Assembly: GCA_017882985.1 (NCBI GenBank)
Contig: JADGOK010000028.1
Location: 1 to 7,664 of the forward strand
Reading direction: 5' to 3'
Length of the DNA stretch: 7,664 nucleotides
Origin: Acidimicrobiales bacterium
Lineage (GTDB): Bacteria > Actinomycetota > Acidimicrobiia > Acidimicrobiales > RAAP-2
Each line of letters starts with the position of its first letter. Within the stretch, counting starts at the first letter, position 1. Under the pieces are notes generated by a model, which had not been told where the DNA came from, did not search any database, and saw only the letters and a program-made list of their open reading frames with translations. Below are positions 1-4,955 of the stretch, in pieces. The position numbers were made by a program, and so were the translations under genes.

Positions 1-565
1 GGACTGGGACCGCGAGAAGCTCCAAGAGCGCCTCGCCAAGCTCGCCGGTGGGGTCGCGGTCGTCAAGGTCGGCGCCGCAACCGAGATCGAACTGAAGGAA
101 AAGAAGCACCGCATCGAAGACGCACTCAGTGCGACCCGTGCGGCGATTGACGAGGGAATTGTGGCCGGTGGTGGCACCGCACTCGTTCGCTCGCGTAAGG
201 CCGTCGACAAGTTGATCGAGACGTTGACCGGTGACGAGGCGACGGGCGCGCGCATTGTCGCCAACTCGCTGTCGGCGCCGTTGCGTCTCATCGCCCAGAA
301 CGCCGGTTTCGAGGGTGCCGTCAAGGTGCGCGAGGTGGCCGACGCCAAGGGCTCGGTTGGACTGAACGCCGAGACCGGTGAGCTCGAGGACCTCGTCAAG
401 GCGGGCGTCATCGACCCCGCGAAGGTGACGCGCTCCGCGTTGCAGAACGCCGCGTCCATCGCGGCGCTGCTGCTCACGACCGAGGCGATCGTCGCTGACA
501 AGCCCGAGCCCGCGGGCACCCCCGGTGGCGACGGCGGCATGGGCGGTATGGGCGGCATGATGTAG
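1..565 (+). CDS. groEL: Chaperonin GroEL (Hsp60), C-terminal part
   Basis: This is the C-terminal 187 residues of GroEL, the 60-kDa subunit of the cytosolic double-ring ATP-dependent folding chamber that works with GroES. The gene enters from the left edge; the first whole codon begins at base 2, and about 358 of roughly 540 residues are missing. The visible part starts with [20 protein letters not shown], which aligns closely with E. coli GroEL near residue 359. It holds the end of the intermediate domain, including the Asp of [10 protein letters not shown] (visible residue 40, equivalent to catalytic Asp398), the GGG nucleotide-pocket loop (residues 56-58), and the equatorial-domain stretch [13 protein letters not shown]. 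The protein ends in [10 protein letters not shown]. Actinobacteria often have two GroELs, one with a His-rich tail and one with this Gly-Met tail; the tail suggests the general housekeeping copy. No truncation is seen apart from the window edge. Identification is secure. Confidence 0.98.
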   Translation, partial: DWDREKLQERLAKLAGGVAVVKVGAATEIELKEKKHRIEDALSATRAAIDEGIVAGGGTALVRSRKAVDKLIETLTGDEATGARIVANSLSAPLRLIAQNAGFEGAVKVREVADAKGSVGLNAETGELEDLVKAGVIDPAKVTRSALQNAASIAALLLTTEAIVADKPEPAGTPGGDGGMGGMGGMM

Positions 566-589
566 CCGTGGTTCGTCCACAGGGTTTTG

Positions 590-619
590 AAGATTCCGGG
601 CCTTCGGGCCCGGAATCTT
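590..619 (+). terminator. Intrinsic terminator of groEL (UUCG-capped hairpin)
   Basis: A perfect 13-bp inverted repeat (590-602 with 607-619) encloses the loop TTCG, closed by a C-G pair. As RNA this is the extra-stable C(UUCG)G tetraloop. It lies 25 bases after the groEL stop. The following tract, CGTTTGGG, is only weakly U-rich, as is common in GC-rich actinobacteria. The opposing gene at 665-919 ends on its other side, so the same stem could stop both transcripts, but the stable loop forms only in the groEL direction. Confidence 0.85.
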
Positions 620-664
620 CGTTTGGGAGCCCGAATCGTTGTGACAGCGACCACGCGGGTGTCG

Positions 665-919
665 CTATCCGAAGAGTCCGAGCAAAAGCAGCACGATCAA
701 GAGAATGGTGAGCGGCACGGTGACCTTCCGGCTGACGCGTCGGTCCAGGGCGTCGACGAACCTGGCGGCTTGGGCCCACGAGCCCGCCGGACTGAAGGGA
801 TCGGGCTCGTAGCCCGAACCGGCCGACGGCCAACCGCCCGGCGGCTCGGGCGCGCTACGCGTCGATCGAGGGAACTGGTGAGTCTGGCGGATCTTGTGCG
901 ACTTACCCTTTGATCCCAT
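665..919 (-). CDS. Small tail-anchored membrane protein, unknown function
   Basis: This encodes an 84-residue protein I do not recognise. The first 10 residues (MGSKGKSHKI) are basic. Residues 15-50 are rich in Pro, Gly and Ser and probably disordered. Residues 51-65 form a short amphipathic stretch ending in DRRVSRK. Residues 66-83 are a run of Val, Leu and Ile (LTILLIVLLLLGLFG) that must span or insert in the membrane, leaving almost no residues after it. There is no N-terminal signal peptide, so the topology would be tail-anchored with the N-terminus in the cytosol. I chose the ATG at 919-917 because the basic N-terminus begins there and an AGAGGG-like Shine-Dalgarno lies about 8 bases upstream; the frame runs further upstream without homology I can see. 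The gene converges on groEL and is divergent from the TetR gene. Coding is supported by the sensible hydrophobic profile, but the function is unknown. Confidence 0.65.
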   Translation of the reverse strand: MGSKGKSHKIRQTHQFPRSTRSAPEPPGGWPSAGSGYEPDPFSPAGSWAQAARFVDALDRRVSRKVTVPLTILLIVLLLLGLFG

Positions 920-1019
920 CGTCGTTGCCCTCTTCTTCGAACGCCAGGACTGTGCGTCTCTTTGAGAGTATGGCAGCCCTTGGAATTGAAGGCGCCGGGC
1001 AGTGGCGCCGACTGCGCAG

Positions 1020-1049
1020 CACCATCGCGGTTGGCCTGTCGCGATGGTG
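1020..1049. promoter_or_regulatory. Perfect 10-bp inverted repeat, possible operator
   Basis: CACCATCGCG at 1020-1029 is the exact reverse complement of CGCGATGGTG at 1040-1049, with 10 bases between. It sits in the divergent intergenic region, about 120 bases before the TetR start and about 100 bases before the start of the leftward small gene. TetR-family proteins bind such dyads and often regulate themselves, so an operator role is a reasonable inference. It is rather far from the predicted promoter, and no T-tract follows it, so a terminator is less likely. Confidence 0.35.
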
Positions 1050-1153
1050 ACTCGCCAACTCCCGCCATGGTCGCGCTGACTCCTGACGGACTCGCGCGCC
1101 AAGCGCAGTCGTGGGACGCCCGCGAGAGGCGCGAAGGTGTTCCAGACATTGAA

Positions 1154-1159
1154 TAGAGT
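1154..1159 (+). promoter_or_regulatory. Possible -10 element; leaderless start for the TetR gene
   Basis: TAGAGT matches the actinobacterial TANNNT -10 consensus. Its last base is 8 positions before the A of the ATG at 1167, the distance at which transcription normally begins, so the mRNA would start at the initiation codon. The only Shine-Dalgarno-like bases (GTGAGG, 1161-1166) touch the ATG and are too close to work as one. No clear -35 hexamer is visible about 17 bases upstream. Leaderless mRNAs are common in actinobacteria. Confidence 0.4.
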
Positions 1160-1166
1160 AGTGAGG

Positions 1167-1814
1167 ATGAAATCGGACGACCCATTTAACAGACGCAACA
1201 TCCTCGTGGTTGCCGCGGAGATGATCAAGGAGAACGGCAGCGCGACGTTCCGCTTCGACGAACTGTCCAAGCGCACCAACGTCGACGTGGTCTCGATCAA
1301 CCGCTATTTCGACTCACGCTCGCAATTGATTGCCGAAGCGCAGATGCTGAACTACTTCGCAATGGTCGAACCGCTCCACCTGGTGTTGTTGCGCGTTGAG
1401 TTGGCCGTCACCGATGAGGATGAGAACGCTTTCTGGACCGCCGTTGAAGAGAACATGGCGCTCGCGTGGGGATCAGGGCAGTCCGGCGAAAAATGGGGCA
1501 TCGTCAAGACGTTGCTCGACATCTGGTCTGATCCATTCGCGCAGCGTCACTTCTGTGACCTTCTCGATATTCAGTTCACGAGGTGGATCGAACTCACCGA
1601 AGGGGCGAAACGCCTCGGATGGATTGATCCCGAAATGGATGCATCGGCATTGACGGCCGTCTTTTGGTCCGCCTCGGTCGGTCAGATCATCACGTCAGGT
1701 TCGTCGTTCTTGGACTTGACGCCCGAAGCCGCCCGAGATTTTTACGTGAAGATCGCACGACGGAGGTCTCGACAGGAGTCGAGTCCCGGTTCGCAGGCGT
1801 CGAACTCCCTCTAG
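1167..1814 (+). CDS. TetR/AcrR-family transcriptional regulator
   Basis: This is a 215-residue protein with the usual size and layout of TetR repressors, cytosolic dimers that release DNA on binding a ligand. Residues 9-55 form the DNA-binding domain: helix 1 (RRNILVVAAEMIKENG), then the helix-turn-helix FRFDELSKRTNVDVVSINRYF (29-47), with the characteristic YF followed by SRSQLIAEA. The remaining helices (about 57-200) form the ligand and dimer domain, which is not conserved enough to predict a ligand; Trp residues at about 80, 91, 100 and 110 could line a hydrophobic pocket. The tail from about 198 (RRRSRQ and on) is basic, then Ser-rich. The ATG at 1167 is preferred over the upstream in-frame GTGs at 1137 and 1161 because it fits a leaderless transcript. 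It converges with the MMPL gene, so that exporter is the natural candidate target, but it could also control the divergent small gene or itself. Confidence 0.88.
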   Translation: MKSDDPFNRRNILVVAAEMIKENGSATFRFDELSKRTNVDVVSINRYFDSRSQLIAEAQMLNYFAMVEPLHLVLLRVELAVTDEDENAFWTAVEENMALAWGSGQSGEKWGIVKTLLDIWSDPFAQRHFCDLLDIQFTRWIELTEGAKRLGWIDPEMDASALTAVFWSASVGQIITSGSSFLDLTPEAARDFYVKIARRRSRQESSPGSQASNSL

Positions 1815-1830
1815 CTTTCCGCGACCGCCG

Positions 1831-4005
1831 TCAGGCGTTGGCGCCAACCGCCGCCTCGTCGCTCGTCGCCTCGACGGCGACGCGGGGCACTACTCGATCG
1901 AGCCAACGTGGCATCCACCAGTTGGCCTTGCCAATGGTGTGCATCAGCGCCGGAACGAGGATGGTGCGCAAGATGAACGCGTCCATCATGACCGCGCCAC
2001 CGAGACCAATGCCGAACTCGGCGATGATGCGCTCGCCACCGAAGGCGAACGAGAAGAAGACTGAGATCATGATCAGTGCCGCCGCGGTAATGACGCGCCC
2101 GGTGTTGGCCTGTCCACGAACGATGGCCTCTTCGTTGTCGTTGGTATTGAGCCACTCCTCGTGCATTCGTGACACCAAGAACACCTGATAGTCCATGGAA
2201 AGTCCGAACAGAATGGCGATCATGATGATCGGCAGGAACGACTCGACCGGACCGACTCCCGCGCTGATGAGCGAACTGCCCCAACCCCATTGGAAGACCG
2301 CGACGACGAGACCGAACGACGCGGCCGCGGCGAACAGGTTCATCACTGCCGCGACGACGGGAATGAGCACGCTACGAAACGCGACCATCAACAACAGACA
2401 CCCGAGCAACACGATCACGCCCACAAAGAGCGGAATCTTGCTGCTGAGCACGGTCGCGAAGTCATCGAAAATCGCTGTGATGCCACCCACGTAGATCGCC
2501 GTGTGGGTCGTCGCAGTGGCGGCGGGAATGTACTTGTCGCGCAACGCGGTGATCAGCTGGGACGTCGCCACGTCCTGAGGGCTCGTCTTGGGGATCACGC
2601 TGATGATGCCGACCGTGCCACCAGCGACGGGAAAGAGTGGCTGTACGGCGTCGACGTTGGGCTTACCCTGGAGCGACCGGTCGAGTCGCTGCATCGCCGA
2701 GAGGTCCGCGGGGGACTTGATAGCGCCCACGATCGTCAGGGGACCGTTGAAGCCAGGTCCGAATCCCTTCGCCAAGAGGTCGTAGGACTGGCGCGTCGTC
2801 GTGCTCGGCGGGTTCAAGCCCTGGTCAGAGCTTCCGAGATGCAGTGAGAAGAGCGGGATCGAAATGATGGCGATGAGTGCCAACGCACCAACGCTCAGCA
2901 TACGAGGGTGACGGGCGACGAACTGGGCCCAGCGCCACCATCCCCCCTCGACCACGATCGGCTCGGGACCATTGGCGGCCAAGAGGCGCCGCTCACGACG
3001 ACTCAAGACGCGGTGCTTCTGGAAGCCGAGCAGTGCGGGCAGGAGCGTGAGTGACGCGAGCATGGTGATCGCGACCGTCAGCGTCGCTGAAATAGCGACG
3101 CCGTTGAGGAACGAGAGTCGCAGTGCCAACATTCCCAGTAACGCAATGCAGACCGTCGAGCCAGCAAAGAGCACGGCTCGGCCCGAGGTGTCGATCGCAG
3201 TGACGACGGACTCTTCGACGCTGAGTCCGCGTTTCAAGCCCTGGCGACTCCTCGTCACGATGAACAGCGCGTAGTCGATGCCCACGCCCAGTCCGATCAG
3301 TGATCCGAGAATCGGAGCGAACTGCGCAATGGTGATGCCGTGACTCAGTAGCGTCGTCGCCGCCAGCGCGACGCCAAGGGCAAACAACGCAACGCCGAGA
3401 GGCAACAGCATCGCGAGGAGTGAGCCGAAGGCGAGGAAGAGGACGATGGCGGTGGCGATAAGGCCGAGGATCTCGCCCGGGCTACCAGACGGCGCGTCCA
3501 GCTGGCCGAATGCGTTGCCGCCGAATTGGACGTCCAGCGTCTTTGAACGAATCGACTCGCCGACCACCTCCACGGCCTTGATCTGGCTCTTGGTCAACGC
3601 GAACGACTGCTTGGTGAAGTGCACCACCGCGTAGGCAATGGTCCGGTCCTTACTGACCTGCGTGGCACCCAGGCAGAAGCCACTGCTCGCGCAGAACGGT
3701 GACGTGACGCTCGCGACCTTCGGGAGCTCGGCGACTTTCGCGAGCATCTGGTCGATCGTCGCCTGCCGTGCTTCGACGGTGCCAGTGGTCGTATGGAACA
3801 CGATCTGATCGGCGTCGCCCCCGAGGCCCTTCACCTTGGCGAGTAGCGCGTAGGCGTGCGTGGAGTTCGTGCCCGGCAAGCTGAAGGTGTTGGCAAACGC
3901 TGACCCCAGGCTTTGCGAGGCGATGTTGATGCCGAGGAACAGGACGATCCACGCGATCAGTACGTACCAGCGGCGTCGAACGCTCAAGCGGGCGAGGGTC
4001 TTCAT
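1831..4005 (-). CDS. MMPL/RND-family membrane transporter
   Basis: This is a 724-residue inner-membrane exporter of the MMPL branch of the RND superfamily, driven by the proton gradient and usually exporting lipids or drugs. Two similar halves are visible. TM1 is about residues 12-32, followed by an extracytoplasmic domain (33-176) with a Cys pair (C105, C111). TM2-6 lie at about 178-325, a cytosolic basic linker follows (329-345), and TM7 is about 368-388. The second outer domain runs 389-522 and TM8-12 lie at about 524-690. The hallmark Asp-Tyr pairs of the proton relay are present: GVGIDYALF (D244, Y245) and GLSMDYQVF (D605, Y606), equivalent to the pairs in MmpL3. The stretch GKANWWMPRWLD near 692-703 is typical of actinobacterial MMPL proteins. 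The ATG at 4005-4003 is preferred over further upstream in-frame starts because it follows a clear Shine-Dalgarno and begins directly before TM1. The substrate is unknown. Confidence 0.95.
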   Translation of the reverse strand: MKTLARLSVRRRWYVLIAWIVLFLGINIASQSLGSAFANTFSLPGTNSTHAYALLAKVKGLGGDADQIVFHTTTGTVEARQATIDQMLAKVAELPKVASVTSPFCASSGFCLGATQVSKDRTIAYAVVHFTKQSFALTKSQIKAVEVVGESIRSKTLDVQFGGNAFGQLDAPSGSPGEILGLIATAIVLFLAFGSLLAMLLPLGVALFALGVALAATTLLSHGITIAQFAPILGSLIGLGVGIDYALFIVTRSRQGLKRGLSVEESVVTAIDTSGRAVLFAGSTVCIALLGMLALRLSFLNGVAISATLTVAITMLASLTLLPALLGFQKHRVLSRRERRLLAANGPEPIVVEGGWWRWAQFVARHPRMLSVGALALIAIISIPLFSLHLGSSDQGLNPPSTTTRQSYDLLAKGFGPGFNGPLTIVGAIKSPADLSAMQRLDRSLQGKPNVDAVQPLFPVAGGTVGIISVIPKTSPQDVATSQLITALRDKYIPAATATTHTAIYVGGITAIFDDFATVLSSKIPLFVGVIVLLGCLLLMVAFRSVLIPVVAAVMNLFAAAASFGLVVAVFQWGWGSSLISAGVGPVESFLPIIMIAILFGLSMDYQVFLVSRMHEEWLNTNDNEEAIVRGQANTGRVITAAALIMISVFFSFAFGGERIIAEFGIGLGGAVMMDAFILRTILVPALMHTIGKANWWMPRWLDRVVPRVAVEATSDEAAVGANA

Positions 4006-4013
4006 GGCGACAT

Positions 4014-4019
4014 TCTCCT
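4014..4019 (-). promoter_or_regulatory. Ribosome binding site of the MMPL gene
   Basis: On the minus strand AGGAGA lies 8 bases before the ATG at 4005-4003, a normal spacing. It decides the start: the open frame continues about 50 codons upstream, but that extension is not membrane-protein-like. The spacer contains another ATG in a different frame that ends after three codons in the sequence ATGTCGCCATGA, overlapping the true start; this is probably chance. Confidence 0.75.
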
Positions 4020-4037
4020 GAATTCGAGACGGGGGGG

Positions 4038-4060
4038 TAAAATTGAGTCGAACAAATTGA
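4038..4060. promoter_or_regulatory. AT-rich spacer: -10-like hexamer and direct repeats
   Basis: Between the divergent MMPL and Nudix genes is the only AT-rich patch nearby. TAAAAT at 4038-4043 resembles a -10 box for rightward transcription, though no clear -35 is seen. The heptamer AAATTGA occurs twice, at 4040-4046 and 4054-4060, with starts 14 bases apart. It could be a promoter with an operator for one or both genes. A run of seven G lies just left, at 4031-4037. Support is compositional only. Confidence 0.3.
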
Positions 4061-4073
4061 AACGCCAGCCTAC

Positions 4074-4078
4074 GGGAG
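4074..4078 (+). promoter_or_regulatory. Shine-Dalgarno before ATG 4084
   Basis: GGGAG lies five bases before ATG 4084-4086. It is the best translation-start signal upstream of the Nudix gene, yet that ATG opens the frame one position away from the Nudix domain. It is a main reason to suspect a frame break in this gene. Confidence 0.55.
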
Positions 4079-4083
4079 AAACG

Positions 4084-4216
4084 ATGGTGCGCAACGTTGA
4101 GGGGCCATCGCGATTCGAGGGTCACGCGTACCCCCAGTCGATACCCGAGCCGGAACACGTCATGGCTGGCGGTCCGGCCCCTTTGGTCACTGTTGAGTCG
4201 GGAGAAGCGCCAAGGA
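4084..4216 (+). other. Probable N-terminal part of the Nudix gene, in another frame
   Basis: From ATG 4084 the frame reads MVRNVEGPSRFEGHAYPQSI, then a Pro- and Glu-rich stretch ending in MAGGPAP at 4182. It then runs on into sequence of random look and stops at 4269. One base to the right, the Nudix frame reads W-S-L-L-S-R-E-K from 4184 and continues into the enzyme. Skipping T4183, or removing any one base of CCCC (4178-4181) or TTT (4182-4184), gives a continuous 266-residue protein containing GGPAPWSLLSREKRQGVTLE. A Gly-x-Pro-Ala-Pro-Trp stretch before the first helix is what I recall from actinobacterial proteins of this type; that recollection is unverified. The cause could be an assembly error, a true mutation, or a programmed +1 shift at CCT-T. 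Confidence 0.5.
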
Positions 4217-4885
4217 GTGACGCTCGAGCGGGTCGAAGAACGGTTGCGATCGAGCGAGCGTCATCTTGACGTCGCACCCGTGCCCGGAGATCCGGTGGAG
4301 GTGGCCCTCGTCATCGGCGGTCCCCAACGCCCGGTCACTCGCCGGTCTGCGGTGTTAGTAGCGCTCTTTGAGGAGGAAGGCGAGGCGCACGTCATCCTGA
4401 CGCGCCGGTCGTTGGAACTGCGGCACCACCGGGGTGAGATTGCCCTTCCCGGCGGTCGCAGTGAAGCCGGCGAAACCCCTGTCGAGACGGCGCTGCGCGA
4501 AGCGAATGAAGAAGTAGGGCTCGAGCCCGTGCGGGTACTGCCGATCGGGTGGTTGAGCCCCATCGTCACGTTCTCCTCGAGTTCGGCGATATGGCCCGTC
4601 GTGGGACTCCTGAGCGAGCGACCGACCCTGACGGCGGACCCCGCTGAGGTCGATCGGGCCTTTACGATCTCGCTCAGCGAGTTGCTGTCCGACGGCTCGT
4701 TCGCCGAGGAACGGTGGCGTCGAAGCGAGCCGCGTCCCGGTGCCGACGCCGACGGCTACTTCCCGATTTACTTCTACCGTGTCCCCGAAGACCTCATCTG
4801 GGGCGCCACCGCCCGAGTACTCACCGAACTGCTCTGTCTCGTGACCGGTGTCGAATGGCCCGGCGCGCACCGAGTGTGGGGCTAG
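4217..4885 (+). CDS. Nudix hydrolase, CoA pyrophosphatase type
   Basis: This is a Nudix hydrolase that probably splits coenzyme A or related nucleoside diphosphates into two phosphate products in the cytosol. Numbering from GTG 4217 gives 222 residues. The Nudix box is complete and fits G-x5-E-x7-RE-x2-EE-x-G at residues 80-102 (G80, E86, R94, E95, E98, E99, G101), so the metal-binding glutamates are intact. Just before it, LTRRSLELRHHRGEIALPGG (61-80) matches the UPF0035 signature of the CoA pyrophosphatase group (NUDT7/YeaB-like). The C-terminal helix DLIWGATARVLTELL (192-206) is also typical. The whole frame contains no ATG. Possible starts are TTG 4097, TTG 4193 and GTG 4217; I give the last because VTLERVEERL resembles a natural first helix, but the true start may be ATG 4084 through a frame break. 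It ends 70 bases before guaB3 and may be cotranscribed with it. Confidence 0.88.
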   Translation: MTLERVEERLRSSERHLDVAPVPGDPVEVALVIGGPQRPVTRRSAVLVALFEEEGEAHVILTRRSLELRHHRGEIALPGGRSEAGETPVETALREANEEVGLEPVRVLPIGWLSPIVTFSSSSAIWPVVGLLSERPTLTADPAEVDRAFTISLSELLSDGSFAEERWRRSEPRPGADADGYFPIYFYRVPEDLIWGATARVLTELLCLVTGVEWPGAHRVWG

Positions 4886-4896
4886 GTCCGTCCGGT

Positions 4897-4924
4897 AGAT
4901 TGGAGGTATCGCACCTCCAAATCT
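4897..4924 (+). promoter_or_regulatory. Hairpin / inverted repeat in the guaB3 leader
   Basis: TTGGAGGT (4900-4907) and ACCTCCAA (4913-4920) form a perfect 8-bp stem with a 5-base loop, extended by AGA (4897-4899) with TCT (4922-4924) around one bulged A. No T-tract follows, so it is a poor terminator. The 5' arm carries GGAGG, a Shine-Dalgarno-like sequence, and the 3' arm carries CCTCC, which could also pair with the real guaB3 Shine-Dalgarno at 4946-4950. It may be an RNA control element or a DNA operator; TAGATT at 4896-4901 could instead be a -10 box overlapping it. Confidence 0.45.
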
Positions 4925-4945
4925 GGAGTGCAGTTTCTAAACGGC

Positions 4946-4950
4946 GGAGG
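4946..4950 (+). promoter_or_regulatory. Ribosome binding site of guaB3
   Basis: GGAGG lies five bases before ATG 4956, within GGCGGAGG. It is a strong site and fixes the guaB3 start. Confidence 0.8.
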
Positions 4951-4955
4951 CCCAC

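Larger units (their letters stand above)
920..1166. other. Divergent intergenic region with two dyads
   Basis: This 247-base gap lies between two divergently transcribed genes. I see no convincing gene, tRNA or small RNA in it. It contains two inverted repeats: GGCGCC at 991-996 and 1004-1009 around a 7-base loop, and a longer dyad at 1020-1049, listed separately. A possible -10 element for the regulator gene lies at its right end. For the leftward small gene I found no convincing promoter hexamers. Confidence 0.6.

Noticed and set aside
646..666. Hairpin AGCGAC (646-651) with GTCGCT (661-666) overlapping the stop of the small membrane protein
   Set aside because: The stem is only 6 bp, with at most two further pairs across a bulge, and no T-tract follows on either strand; the stronger stem at 590-619 explains termination better.
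587..913. Plus-strand open frame antisense to the small membrane protein
   Set aside because: It begins inside the groEL terminator, is mostly Arg/Gly/Glu of low complexity as expected from GC-rich antisense DNA, and has no recognisable domain.
985..1075. Possible tRNA or structured small RNA suggested by several short stems
   Set aside because: No cloverleaf with a T-arm GTTCRA and acceptor pairing can be drawn; only isolated dyads remain.
697..1300. Long minus-strand frames extending upstream of the small membrane protein or overlapping it
   Set aside because: The part beyond 919 has no recognisable domain and overlaps the TetR helix-turn-helix coding region on the other strand.
4003..4011. 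Three-codon upstream frame ATGTCGCCATGA overlapping the MMPL start
   Set aside because: It is very short, lies inside the normal spacer after the Shine-Dalgarno, and is likely chance.
4006..4158. N-terminal extension of the MMPL protein (51 extra residues)
   Set aside because: A good Shine-Dalgarno and the expected short cytosolic N-terminus before TM1 point to the ATG at 4005; the extension overlaps the Nudix upstream region and is not membrane-like.
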